Origin: DASYML01 sp036009045
GTDB lineage: Bacteria > Acidobacteriota > Blastocatellia > Pyrinomonadales > Pyrinomonadaceae
DNA length: 42,276 nucleotides
NCBI GenBank assembly: GCA_036009045.1
Contig: DASYML010000091.1
Coordinates: forward strand, 1 to 42,276
Reading direction: 5' to 3'
The notes beneath the pieces are model-generated. The model was not told where the DNA came from. It saw nothing but the letters and a program-made list of their open reading frames with translations, and did no database searches. The position numbers were made by a program, and so were the translations under genes. Below, in pieces: positions 1 through 7,934 of the stretch; position 1 is the stretch's first letter, and the number at the start of each line of letters is the position of its first letter.

Positions 1-720
1 GACGCACCGCTCGGCTACTGGAAGATCATCATCCGTGATGACATTCACTTCAACGCGCAGGGCATCCACCTCAACAGGGCCAACGGCCAGCCCTACGCCC
101 TCGTCCAGTTCTCGAACAACTGGGCATTGACCACGAGCCACGAGTGCCTTGAGATGCTCGCCGACCCATCAGGGAATCTCACCCAGGCTGGCAACTCGGT
201 TAATCCAGATCAGGGGCGCGTCGAGTATCTGGTCGAAGTCTGCGACCCAAGCGAAGCTGCCGAGTTCGGCTATTCGATCAACGGGGTACTGCTCTCAGAC
301 TTCTACACGCCTAACTTCTTCGACCCGGTTGCGGCCCCAGGCGTGCGTTACAGCTTCACGGGTGCTATCAGCGAGCCGCGCCAGGTCTTAGACGGCGGCT
401 ATCTCAGTTGGTTCGACCCGACCTCGCAGCACGTCTTCCAACTCTTCGTTGACAATGGCGAAAGCGAGTTCGTTGACCGTGGACCGCTGCCCGACGGCTT
501 CGGTAGCCTGCGCGCCTTCGCAGACCGCTATTCCACACAGCATCGTATGAAAGCTATGACCGCCGCTGGCCCTGAGGGGCTGATGCTGACGGCGGCACTC
601 GGCCTGGGCGGCGGGGTGAGCGCGGCGGCGAAGGAGGCGAGTGACATTGATGCGGCGCAGAGTGCCGCAGCCCAGACCTTGCAACGGCAGATTGACGCGC
701 TTGTTAATGGAAACGCATAG
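1..720 (+). CDS. Conserved protein of unknown function, 5'-truncated; SHExLEM-type motif
   Basis: The reading frame is open from the first base of the window to the TAG at 718-720, so the true start lies upstream; the in-frame TTG at 127 is not needed. The 239 visible residues begin DAPLGYWKIII. A striking stretch reads TTSHECLEMLADPSGN, followed by YLVEVCDPSEAAEFGYSING, then SDFYTPNFFDP and GGYLSWFDP. I recall these blocks from a widespread bacterial family of unknown function with a SHE(L/V)LEM core; the His-Glu...Glu spacing suggests a possible metal site, but that is inference. The C-terminus turns Ala-rich and helical and ends LQRQIDALVNGNA. That tail recurs in the next gene at 770-1036, so the two may be co-inherited or share a partner. 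Confidence 0.8.
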   Translation, partial: DAPLGYWKIIIRDDIHFNAQGIHLNRANGQPYALVQFSNNWALTTSHECLEMLADPSGNLTQAGNSVNPDQGRVEYLVEVCDPSEAAEFGYSINGVLLSDFYTPNFFDPVAAPGVRYSFTGAISEPRQVLDGGYLSWFDPTSQHVFQLFVDNGESEFVDRGPLPDGFGSLRAFADRYSTQHRMKAMTAAGPEGLMLTAALGLGGGVSAAAKEASDIDAAQSAAAQTLQRQIDALVNGNA

Positions 721-769
721 TAGCTGCGTGTCGGAATTCAAGCAGTGATTACATGTCGGAGCCAATGCT

Positions 770-1036
770 ATGACCGCAGAAGACGAACCTAAGAATGACC
801 CGGATGACGATGAGAGTGCCCGGCGTGCCGCCGCTGAAGAGTTGCAGGAGCAGATTGACGCGCTCGTGCGCGGGGAGGCAGGGGCGCGGTCTGAAAAGCC
901 GCATAGCCTGCGCGAGTTCATCGAACGAGGGGGAAGCCGTCCCCCTCGCAAACCACAGGACCCGCGTGGCGACGCGCCTGATGATGAGCCTCACCTGCCC
1001 GATGAAGCTGGCGGCGATTTGGGAGAGAGTGGGTAA
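770..1036 (+). CDS. Small charged hypothetical protein sharing a C-tail motif with the upstream gene
   Basis: This 88-residue protein starts at ATG 770 with GGAG about ten bases upstream, 49 bases after the preceding stop. It is highly charged (Asp/Glu-rich N-terminus, Arg/Pro/Asp C-terminus) and probably mostly disordered, with no signal peptide or membrane segment. Residues about 20-38 contain LQEQIDALVRG, nearly identical to the C-terminal LQRQIDALVNG of the gene before it, both preceded by an Ala-rich stretch. That shared motif is the main reason to prefer this frame over the overlapping frames on either strand. Function unknown; probably co-transcribed with the upstream gene. Confidence 0.55.
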   Translation: MTAEDEPKNDPDDDESARRAAAEELQEQIDALVRGEAGARSEKPHSLREFIERGGSRPPRKPQDPRGDAPDDEPHLPDEAGGDLGESG

Positions 1037-1051
1037 GGGAAGTTAACGTCA

Positions 1052-1180
1052 TATAGCGGCTTGCAATTGCATGAGACCTTTGCGCCAGCAGCGAAAAACA
1101 GTCTCACGCCAAGGCGCCAAGGCGCAAAGTAAAACAAGACTCCTCACGCTCATCGTCGCATCCAATCGCAAACGACTATA
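1052..1180. mobile_element. MITE-like element, copy A (129 bp)
   Basis: The left end begins TATAGCGGCTTGCAATTGCA, and the right end (1159-1180) is its inverted counterpart, matching at 17 of 22 positions. Both ends carry TA, which fits a TA target as used by IS630/Tc1-type transposases. The core differs from copies B and C and holds a short tandem CCAAGGCG / CCAAGGCGCAAAG run (about 1110-1128). No transposase is encoded. The element lies directly upstream of a VWFA-like gene remnant. Confidence 0.55.
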
Positions 1181-1231
1181 AGTTTTCCGGTATGTGTGTT
1201 TTTGTGCAGTTATAAAGCCGTGCTTACTATT

Positions 1232-1375
1232 CGGGTAGGGTTCGTGCCGACGAACAGAAAGCGTGATGGGAGCCTGCGAAAGCTCAAGCTGGAAATTTCA
1301 ACCGCGACGCGAAAGAGCCAGCCTGCCAGGATGGTTGTCAAGACACGCAGGGCCTACATCGCGCCCAAAGGTTGA
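1232..1375 (+). pseudogene. C-terminal remnant of a VWFA-related-domain protein
   Basis: Reading from about 1232 to the TGA at 1373-1375 gives IRVGFVPTNRKRDGSLRKLK, then LEIS, and later KTRRAYIAPKG. This resembles the C-terminal end of secreted VWFA-related-domain proteins common in Acidobacteria, in which a YVPTN..RDGxFRKI block precedes a KxRxRxGYxAPK block. There is no start codon with a ribosome-binding site and nothing of the vWA fold itself, so this is a gene tail left after a deletion or insertion. The frame runs back open to the right end of MITE copy A. The family match is by eye. Confidence 0.4.
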
Positions 1376-1388
1376 AGCGCGCGGATGA

Positions 1389-3029
1389 TTATGGCTGACA
1401 CACACGACAGGGCCGATAACCGGCGTTGACGGCCTCCACGACCGTGTCGAAATCAACGCGGCTGTTCTTTGAGATGTGAGCGACCCAGTCGCAGTCTGGT
1501 AAATGGTAGATGCTCAGCACGCTGTTTCCGATGATCTGGTTGAGAGCGGTGGCGGCTGTGGGTAAAGCATCTGCGGGCTGCCCGTCAGAGGGGAGCGGAA
1601 AATATTGTCCCGTGTTGAAAGATGGCGTGGCGTTGGTCGGAGGCAGGTAGGGATTCGGGTTGGTGAACGGGAGCGTCGAAGCCGAAGCATCCTGCGCCTC
1701 TTGCGTGGCACGCACAAACCCGTAAGCGAGGCTCGCCATCCCTACCAGGAAAAACGTCAGGATGAGCGAGTAAAGATATTCCATCCCAAGTATTTTCAAG
1801 AGAAAATAGAGTCCCCAATACCACCACAGAAAAGTTCTTCCTAACAACTCTCTGGCATACCTGAGAGCGTTCCTGCCAACCTGCGTCGGGTCAGTTGAAA
1901 CGCCGCGCTGTGTCTGTGCAGGCTGCAAAATCCCCGTTCCACTAAAGACACTCTGGACGGCGACAGAGCCTGGAGTGACAGGGACAGGACGCGCACGCTG
2001 GGCCTGCCAGGGCGTCCATGTGGGATAAGGAGAGTCTGGATGCGGCGCGTCAACTCTCGGAGCTTCCCGCGTCCGCTCCGTGATTTCCAGGTCCAGCGGA
2101 GCGGCCATCCATGAGGGAAGCCTGGACTTAGTGCTGGCTAAGTCTAGAAGGCTGGGGACCATCGCCGGGTCAACCTGCGCGGACAGTTCCAGGACTTCGG
2201 CCAGTTGGCGATGCTCAGGCCCTATCTCCTTAATCTTCTTGAAGAGCGCAGAGGATGAGGGGTCCAGGAAATCCGACCTGGTGAAGAGCAGATTCTCATC
2301 GTGATGCTCGGCCCACAACTCCGGGCGTTCGGCCAGCGAGATTAAAGAGAGATAGATGACGAGCGCGGAAAAATTGTCCAGGCTCGGATTGAATAAATTT
2401 ATATCTCTGGACGGATGCTGGTAATGCTGGTGGCCCAACTCGCTGGCCGTCCAGCCCGTCATCGCCGGGACGAACATCCCATCGAGGTCAACCAGGCGTA
2501 AGTTCCCGCGCTCGACGATGATGTTGCCGTGCTGCAAATCGCCATGCACGATGCCCGCCTCGCTCAGTGCCCGCACCAGCTTGAGCCATTCATCCGCGAG
2601 GTGCAGGACGACTTCGCTTCTCGTGACCATCTCATCCAGGTACACGTCCAGCGTCGGGCCTTCGATCCACTCCATGAAAAGAATCGGATACCTGCGCCCG
2701 CGCACGAGGATGCCTTCCGCTTCGTAGGCGAAGCTGGCGAGCGCAGGGATATGATGCGATTGCAAATGCTCGTCAATGGCCTGGTATCTCTGCTCGCGGT
2801 CTCCCAGATAGCCGCGAAAGCAACGCACGGCGTACGCGACGCCGTTCGGCATTTTGAGTTTATAGACATAAGCGAACTGGCCGGAGGTGACCAGGGGCAT
2901 GCCCAGGCGGTCAACGGCGGGCAGCGTCTGGCGCAGCAGGGAATTGGAGAAACAGATGCCGGGGCATTGGATAGCTTCGGCAAAGTGACTCGCGGAGGGC
3001 CAGTATGTGAGAGTCTGTCTGGACATCAT
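1389..3029 (-). CDS. TerY-P triad kinase: membrane-anchored Ser/Thr kinase-like protein with C-terminal Ada-like Zn domain
   Basis: This 546-residue protein has an N-terminal protein-kinase fold. The glycine-loop region is around SGQFAYVYKL (49-58), the catalytic loop HGDLQHGN is at 162-169 (Asp164, Asn169), and DLDG at 181-184 stands for DFG. The beta-3 position reads AVRCF, with Arg69 where the ATP-binding Lys is expected. A Pro-rich linker (about 325-380) leads to two hydrophobic segments (about 398-413 and 418-438). The C-terminus (about 507-546) has His509, Cys513, Cys541 and Cys544 in the pattern YHxxxCxW...AGYRPCRVCQP, like the Ada metal-binding domain. It is the last gene of a minus-strand set with PP2C (25 bp gap) and vWA genes, which defines the TerY-phosphorylation triad. 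The start is ATG 3029 or the adjacent ATG 3026. Family assignment is confident; activity with Arg69 is uncertain. Confidence 0.85.
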   Translation of the reverse strand: MMSRQTLTYWPSASHFAEAIQCPGICFSNSLLRQTLPAVDRLGMPLVTSGQFAYVYKLKMPNGVAYAVRCFRGYLGDREQRYQAIDEHLQSHHIPALASFAYEAEGILVRGRRYPILFMEWIEGPTLDVYLDEMVTRSEVVLHLADEWLKLVRALSEAGIVHGDLQHGNIIVERGNLRLVDLDGMFVPAMTGWTASELGHQHYQHPSRDINLFNPSLDNFSALVIYLSLISLAERPELWAEHHDENLLFTRSDFLDPSSSALFKKIKEIGPEHRQLAEVLELSAQVDPAMVPSLLDLASTKSRLPSWMAAPLDLEITERTREAPRVDAPHPDSPYPTWTPWQAQRARPVPVTPGSVAVQSVFSGTGILQPAQTQRGVSTDPTQVGRNALRYARELLGRTFLWWYWGLYFLLKILGMEYLYSLILTFFLVGMASLAYGFVRATQEAQDASASTLPFTNPNPYLPPTNATPSFNTGQYFPLPSDGQPADALPTAATALNQIIGNSVLSIYHLPDCDWVAHISKNSRVDFDTVVEAVNAGYRPCRVCQP

Positions 3030-3053
3030 TCAACGCACATCATGCAAAACGCA

Positions 3054-3857
3054 TCAGGTCTCTGGATGAGCATTCAACTCGAACGCAATCCTGATGATCG
3101 CAATATCATCATCCTTGATTCTGCCGGAGAGCCTTTGCTCATCAAAGAAGCGTCCTAACTCCTCTTCGCGCGCAGAGGCGAGCAGCGTCTCAAACTCCGA
3201 GCGCGCCGGGTCTCGCTTCAGGCTCATCAAGAGAAACCAGGCGGCAGCAGCATCAGAGAGAAGCAGAAAGACATCCCCCTGCTCGACCATCCCCGAACGG
3301 ACGGCAGTATGTGAGAGAGCCGCTTCCTGCATCGAACCGAGCGAGGGCAAGAGCAACGGCGCAGCGTTGAAACTCTCGTAATCGGCCAGCGGCAAAGCCT
3401 CGCGTATCTCTTCATCCCGGCAACGCACGAGACAGGAGTCGCCGAGCGCGATGGCCTGCCAGCGAGGCGGCGAGCCGTTCAACATCTCGAACTGGAGTCC
3501 GACGAAAGCCGCGAAGGAGCCGCCGAGAGCCTTCTCCTGTGCATACCATGAGAGGCGCAGCCCGCTCCATGAAGAGTGAAGGCGCTGGCCCTCGTCCGCC
3601 GCCCAACTCCTGAAATCCTCAAGCGCCAGCGCGGGAGGCTCATGCGTCACCCAACTGTGGGCCAACTGGTGTGCCCAGGTCTGCGAATCGAAAGCCTCCG
3701 TCGCGCCATCCGCGACGGCATACCTCAGGGCAGACGTGTTGATGCCTATCGCATCCTCACACTCGTTGAGCGTATAGCCGCTCTTTGGCAGCAGAAAATG
3801 ACGCGCCTCTATGTGCCAGGATTGTGAGTTCATACGCGCCGCGCCTGTCTCAGTCAA
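3054..3857 (-). CDS. TerY-P triad PP2C-type protein phosphatase
   Basis: This 267-residue protein carries PP2C signatures in order: NECEDA (31-36), VADGATEAF (48-56, Asp50-Gly51 metal-binding), ALGDS (137-141), LLLSDAAAAW (198-207, in place of the usual SDG) and KDDDIAIIRI (248-257, the terminal acidic metal ligands). These fit a Mn/Mg-dependent Ser/Thr phosphatase that would reverse the partner kinase. No signal peptide or membrane segment is seen, so it is cytosolic. The longest frame starts at TTG 3857, 13 bp after the vWA gene, with no good ribosome-binding site; ATG 3833 (MNSQSW) is an alternative. It sits between the vWA and kinase genes in one apparent operon. Confidence 0.85.
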   Translation of the reverse strand: MTETGAARMNSQSWHIEARHFLLPKSGYTLNECEDAIGINTSALRYAVADGATEAFDSQTWAHQLAHSWVTHEPPALALEDFRSWAADEGQRLHSSWSGLRLSWYAQEKALGGSFAAFVGLQFEMLNGSPPRWQAIALGDSCLVRCRDEEIREALPLADYESFNAAPLLLPSLGSMQEAALSHTAVRSGMVEQGDVFLLLSDAAAAWFLLMSLKRDPARSEFETLLASAREEELGRFFDEQRLSGRIKDDDIAIIRIAFELNAHPET

Positions 3858-3869
3858 ACGAAGATCTTT

Positions 3870-4727
3870 TCATTGTGCGTCCATCCACATGTAAGGTTTC
3901 ATGCCCGTCAGGCTCGTCCCGATCTCGTAGAATTGGACCACCGAAGAGGGGTCCGCATTAAAGACGAATCCTCTTGAGCCGGGTTCGGCCCTGACGCCCA
4001 ACTGGGCCGCCGCCGCGAGGAAATTTTCCGGCAGCGGGCTGGAAATTTGAAAGAGCGTGCGCGCGAATCCGTCCGGCAGGCTCTTACCACTGATGGGATA
4101 CTCGATTTTGGAACTGCGCTGTGATGAGATGTGGCAATTGAAGAGCAGCACGGGTCCGTCTTCCGTCTGCAAAGACATAATCTCCCGCCCGATTTCTTCC
4201 GGGTCTCCGTCGCTCGATTCACCGTCCGTGAGATGCAGCACGGTAGGAGGGAAGCCGCCCGGATGCTCTGCCAGCCACTGCTCAAGAATCTCCCTCACCT
4301 GCTCGAAAGCCTGGCACATGGGCGTCCCGCCATCGGCTTGAGGGAGAATCCAGAGCGGAAAGCGGACGGGCATTTCGAGCGAGCCGCCCATGCCGTCAGA
4401 GACTCTCTTGTAACGCGTCTCGATGCGGAGCGGATATTCTGCGGCTTCGGAGATGGGCGTCAGCCGACGGTTGAGCAGTGGACCGCCGAAGGCCGGTGTG
4501 ACCTTGCGGCCATAGCCTATCACCGAGACGTAATAATAGTTACGCACCTCTTCGGTCTTGGTGCAGCGGATGACCAGATCATGCAGGGTATGATTGACGA
4601 CATCCGCGACATAATCCGCCTTGCGCGTCTCTTTATCACCGCCGAAAGGGTCCGCCATAGAGCCGGACTGGTCGAGCAGGAGAATGATACAGGTTGGGTT
4701 TGAACGCGTGATTTGAACCGAATACAA
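3870..4727 (-). CDS. TerY-like von Willebrand factor A domain protein
   Basis: This 285-residue protein has a vWA fold with the MIDAS motif DQSGSM (Asp19, Ser21, Ser23), a TPMC segment supplying the threonine ligand, and LTDGESSDGDPEE supplying the distal aspartate. It has no signal peptide, so it is probably cytosolic, as expected for TerY-type vWA proteins. The start is TTG 4727, supported by a strong GGGAGG about eight bases upstream. The next two genes encode a PP2C phosphatase and a kinase, which gives the TerY-P triad. Known knowledge: this triad was described by comparative genomics of tellurite-resistance-linked systems and later tested as an antiphage module. Its role here is inference. 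Confidence 0.88.
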   Translation of the reverse strand: MYSVQITRSNPTCIILLLDQSGSMADPFGGDKETRKADYVADVVNHTLHDLVIRCTKTEEVRNYYYVSVIGYGRKVTPAFGGPLLNRRLTPISEAAEYPLRIETRYKRVSDGMGGSLEMPVRFPLWILPQADGGTPMCQAFEQVREILEQWLAEHPGGFPPTVLHLTDGESSDGDPEEIGREIMSLQTEDGPVLLFNCHISSQRSSKIEYPISGKSLPDGFARTLFQISSPLPENFLAAAAQLGVRAEPGSRGFVFNADPSSVVQFYEIGTSLTGMKPYMWMDAQ

Positions 4728-4856
4728 TTACTTAACCTCCCGTTGCGACCCGCTCAACGCCGGGGCGCGAGCCACGCCCTCAATCATAAAGACACAATCA
4801 TCTCAATGCCAGTGAATTTCTTCGTCATTATTTTTTATGAGGGAGGAATTCCTTTG

Positions 4857-5765
4857 TTAGAGAGAGTCCGGGTCGGTCTGCTCTTGATCCTCCTGCACGC
4901 TCCGCATGAGGCTCAGATAAATCATCAGCGAGAGGATGATGGTCGCGGCGTTGACGACATCAATCAACATACTGCCGACCGCCGTGAGCAGCCAGAACTG
5001 CGTCCCGCCGCCGATGATTGCGGCGAGCATCGTGATGGGTATCGAGACCACCGAAATCAACAGGCCGATGACGATTCCAGCCCCGAAGATTCTCCCGCGA
5101 TAGCCTTTCGTCAGATGATAACTCCGCTTGAGAACATCAACCGGGCTGTGATCCTCCAAAGTGGCGATTGGGCCAACGGTCTCGAACGACAACGCCAGCA
5201 GGATGCCGGGCACGATCAGGCAGATGGTCCCTAATGCCTCAAGAATCCAGGCCAGGAACGAGGCCGGGATGATTCGTCCCATACGGCTGAGTCCCCAGCG
5301 ATAGGATTCATTGAGACCGGGCGCGACGCCTGTCGTCAACTTCGTCATCAGTGCGTAGATGAGCGCAGGCGCGGCCAGGGTCTTGCAGACGACGCCGAGA
5401 AAGAAAATGACGACAGCCGACTCCCAGTTGACGATGTCACGGAAGCTCAAAGCCTTCACTATTTCATACGGCGCGAAGATGACGAGCACGATCTTGGTGA
5501 TGAGCCACAAATTATTTTTGAACACGTCAATGGTCGGTGAAATGACCGCATTGATGCCGTTGAAAGGCCGTATGTCCAGAGCCGAAATATTATCAGCCGG
5601 AACGGCATCCGCTACATAAGGCGGATGCTGAGGAGCATATTCTGCGGCCACCCCTGTCGGGGGCGCAGCCATCTCCGGGTTGACCAACTCGGCTCCGCAT
5701 TGCTGGCACATCTCCGCTGAAGCCCGGTTAATTAGCCCGCACCGAACGCAAGTGATATGGCTCAT
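4857..5765 (-). CDS. Zinc-ribbon multi-pass membrane protein
   Basis: The 302-residue product opens with a zinc ribbon (Cys6-x2-Cys9 and Cys20-x2-Cys23), then a linker to about residue 75. About six hydrophobic segments follow, with the stretch ALSFETVGPIATLEDHSP and VLKRSYHLTKGYRGRIFG between them. That stretch is typical of membrane proteins related to the glycerophosphodiester phosphodiesterase membrane domain and YciC/DUF975-type proteins. The C-terminus (QEDQEQTDPDSL) is acidic. The start is ATG 5765. It precedes the vWA gene by 129 bp on the same strand and could head the TerY-P transcript. Function unknown. Another Zn-ribbon membrane protein lies nearby at 6242-6847. Confidence 0.8.
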   Translation of the reverse strand: MSHITCVRCGLINRASAEMCQQCGAELVNPEMAAPPTGVAAEYAPQHPPYVADAVPADNISALDIRPFNGINAVISPTIDVFKNNLWLITKIVLVIFAPYEIVKALSFRDIVNWESAVVIFFLGVVCKTLAAPALIYALMTKLTTGVAPGLNESYRWGLSRMGRIIPASFLAWILEALGTICLIVPGILLALSFETVGPIATLEDHSPVDVLKRSYHLTKGYRGRIFGAGIVIGLLISVVSIPITMLAAIIGGGTQFWLLTAVGSMLIDVVNAATIILSLMIYLSLMRSVQEDQEQTDPDSL

Positions 5766-6241
5766 AAAAATTTCCTATCCGACGTGAGTATGATTGAGTT
5801 ATCCGATTCGCTGTTATCCACATTCATCAACGACGCGCACCCTTCATTCAACCGCGCATCACCGAGGCAAGGAACTCTCTGCTTGCACAATATTTGAAAA
5901 CGCTCTTCGCTTGCAAGGTTTTTTTATAGCGGAAGGCGATTGAGTGCAACTAAGGTCGGTACCGCCTGCGGTAGCAGGCGGGTCTGAGCCGCGTGAGTAC
6001 CCGCCCGGCTTAAGCGGGCGGTACTGACATGAACACTAAGCCGAGGCTCTCTCATGCAATTGCATGCTGCTGTAAAATATAAGTACGAGCCATTGGTTTT
6101 GGAGTTTTAACTTTTTTGGAAGGATGGAAATTCTCAGCGCAGAATTCAAACGGAGCGCCACCAGCTTGACTCTCCCTCAAAGTAAGAACATAAAGCTTAT
6201 CGTTGTCGTATTCTTCTGCAAATATTTGATAGGAGCATCTT
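5766..6241. other. Intergenic region between divergent Zn-ribbon membrane proteins
   Basis: This 476-bp gap holds MITE copy B (5925-6074) and an EngB-like N-terminal remnant beginning at 6124. The rest is AT-rich sequence that must contain the promoters of both flanking genes. No convincing sigma-70 pair stood out. Confidence 0.6.
5925..6074. mobile_element. MITE-like element, copy B (150 bp) with GC-rich palindromic core
   Basis: The left end TATAGCGGAAGGCGATTGAG and the right end (6053-6074) are inverted; the right end read on the minus strand matches the left end of copy A at 19 of 22 positions. TA lies at both tips. The core has an imperfect hairpin built from GTCGGTACCGCCTGCGGT and its partner GGCGGTACTGAC, closely related to the core of copy C. 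There is no open reading frame. Confidence 0.6.
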
Positions 6242-6267
6242 ATGTTCTGCCCGCAATGCGGTTCTAA
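6124..6267 (+). pseudogene. Possible EngB/YihA N-terminal remnant
   Basis: An ATG at 6124 opens MEILSAEFKRSATSLTLP, which resembles the conserved N-terminus of the ribosome-biogenesis GTPase EngB/YihA (M-x-I-x-x-AEF-x-x-SA-x-x-x-x-x-LP). The frame then loses similarity, lacks any P-loop, and ends at TAA 6265 inside the next gene. It begins 49 bp after MITE copy B. The match covers only about 17 residues, so chance resemblance is possible; there is no properly spaced ribosome-binding site. Confidence 0.3.
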
Positions 6268-6847
6268 TCAGAGCGACGAGTTGAAATTCTGCAAACTGTG
6301 CGGCGCGAATCTGTACGCCGTGCGTCAGGTCGTAGCGACACGCGAGACAGGCGAGAAATTCGATTGGAGCAAGACCTGGGTCGCGGAGATGTTTCTCTCC
6401 GAAGAGGAGAACAAAAGACGCAAGGAAGAGCTTGAGCGTCAGCGTGGCATTACGCCGGAGGTCAAGCGTTACAATGAAATCAAGGCCGGTGTGATTACAT
6501 GCAGCGTTGGCCTTGGCCTGATGATCTTTCTCTTTGTGCTTATGCAGGGCATCATCTCAGGCGGCAAGGTTCCGCACGATGCTGCCGAGATTCTCAGCTG
6601 TCTGTGGGTGGTCGGGGTGTTCCCTCTGTTCGTCGGCATAGCCCTCATCATCAACGGTCTGTTCGTCAGCAAAAAACTCGTCGAAATTGCCGCGAGGCAG
6701 GTTAAGCAGACTGAGCCGGACATGCTGTTGAGAGACACGGAGCCTCATGCTTTGCGCTCTGCCGACACGACTGAATTCACTCCTTCAGGCTTCAGCGTCA
6801 CGGAAGGAACGACGAAGCACCTCGGTGGTTCCGGCCAGAAGCAATAA
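6242..6847 (+). CDS. Zinc-ribbon membrane protein, unknown function
   Basis: This 201-residue protein starts at ATG 6242 with AGGAG six bases upstream. The N-terminus MFCPQCGSNQSDELKFCKLC is a zinc ribbon (two CxxC knuckles). A basic/acidic helical stretch (about 58-78, EEENKRRKEELERQR) follows, then two transmembrane segments (about 86-105 and 115-140). The C-terminal 50 residues are polar and probably cytoplasmic. This architecture is common in uncharacterised acidobacterial proteins. It is divergent from the Zn-ribbon membrane gene at 4857-5765, and the shared architecture suggests a related role, though the sequences outside the ribbon are not alike. Confidence 0.75.
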   Translation: MFCPQCGSNQSDELKFCKLCGANLYAVRQVVATRETGEKFDWSKTWVAEMFLSEEENKRRKEELERQRGITPEVKRYNEIKAGVITCSVGLGLMIFLFVLMQGIISGGKVPHDAAEILSCLWVVGVFPLFVGIALIINGLFVSKKLVEIAARQVKQTEPDMLLRDTEPHALRSADTTEFTPSGFSVTEGTTKHLGGSGQKQ

Positions 6848-6884
6848 CTTCAAACAACACCCGCACGGTGAATCAGTTTCAACC

Positions 6885-7934
6885 TCAACCCAAGTGTCTC
6901 CGCACGCGCTCGATGAGCACGGAGTCCCCGAACTCATGCGTGCGGTAACCGCCCGCGTCCAGTTCCGCGCTTATGCGCTGGAGAGTCGCATCGTCAAGGA
7001 AGGCGCGCAGTAATTCGTAATGGCTCGTTCCGGGTTCGTGCGTGCCTGAGAGTATCGCATCCACGACGCGCAGCCGACTCGCAGGACCTAGATGTTGCGT
7101 CGCCAACCCCTCGCCCGCGCGTATCTGCCCATCGCCTATCGCGGCGTCTTCGAGAGCGCGCACGACGCTCGTGCCGACGGCGATGACGCGATGCCCGCCT
7201 TCCTTCGCGCGGCGAATCGCCTGGACGGTCACAGCCGGAATGCGATAAGGCTCATCGAAGGGCAGGAGATGGTCCAATTCGTCGTCGCCTGTGGACGAGA
7301 TGCCAGCGGCGTGCGTCAGCGTCTCAAACTCTACCCCGCGTTCACGCATCGCGGCCAGCGCGTGCCAGTCGAGCGCGAAGCCTGCGCTCGGCGGCTCGAA
7401 CGCGACCGGCGGGCCAGCGATTCTCGTCCACACGTCCCAGAGCGCGAGCGGCGTCTTGAGATGCGCGTACTGGATGGGTCTGCCATGTCGCGCCAGCCCG
7501 GCCCAGACCTCATCCGGCGGGCCGTCAAACAGCAGCGACAGGAGGCGCGAGTGACCCAGCAAACGCTCGACCGTCGCGCGGAGTGGTCCGAGGGCGAGGC
7601 GGTCTCCGGCTGCGATGGGCGGGGGCGCGGAGCGGTCTTCCGTGCGCGTGCGATAGTCTCCCTCACCGAAGACCACCGCGCTGAAGCGCTTGACATCTTC
7701 CGGCTTCAAAGAGGGACGACCGACGAGCCGCACTTCGACGGCAGCGCCGGTTTCGACATGCACGCCTTGCAAACTCGCCGGGAGAGTCGCCGCGTCGTTG
7801 GCGATGACGAGGTCTCCACGGCGCAGGAATTCAACGAAGGCTGCGCGCGGCGCGTGGCCTATATGCCTGCCCGCATCCACGATCAGGAGTTTGGCCTGCG
7901 GCGGGCGTTGAACGAGTTGGTCGGCGGCAATCAT
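6885..7934 (-). CDS. QueA-like S-adenosylmethionine:tRNA ribosyltransferase-isomerase family protein (divergent)
   Basis: The 349-residue product has the length and layout of QueA, which transfers and isomerises the ribosyl group of SAM onto 7-aminomethyl-deazaguanine tRNA. Recognisable blocks are FLRRGDLVIANDAATLPASL near residue 40, GRPIQYAHL, the long loop with PPSAGFALDW, the segment RGVEFETLTHAAG, GHRVIAVGTSVVRALE and GTSHYELLRAF. The hallmark TAGLHF and LHVGxGTF motifs of true QueA are replaced (AGFALDW, LTHAAGISSTG), so substrate or reaction may differ. Its ATG overlaps the SDR stop (ATGA at 7931-7934), meaning translational coupling. No other queuosine genes are in the window. Confidence 0.75.
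   Translation of the reverse strand: MIAADQLVQRPPQAKLLIVDAGRHIGHAPRAAFVEFLRRGDLVIANDAATLPASLQGVHVETGAAVEVRLVGRPSLKPEDVKRFSAVVFGEGDYRTRTEDRSAPPPIAAGDRLALGPLRATVERLLGHSRLLSLLFDGPPDEVWAGLARHGRPIQYAHLKTPLALWDVWTRIAGPPVAFEPPSAGFALDWHALAAMRERGVEFETLTHAAGISSTGDDELDHLLPFDEPYRIPAVTVQAIRRAKEGGHRVIAVGTSVVRALEDAAIGDGQIRAGEGLATQHLGPASRLRVVDAILSGTHEPGTSHYELLRAFLDDATLQRISAELDAGGYRTHEFGDSVLIERVRRHLG

Noticed and set aside
388..951. Minus-strand 187-residue frame over the first two genes
   Set aside because: Composition is shadow-like (Arg/Ser/Leu-rich), and the plus strand has recognisable conserved blocks.
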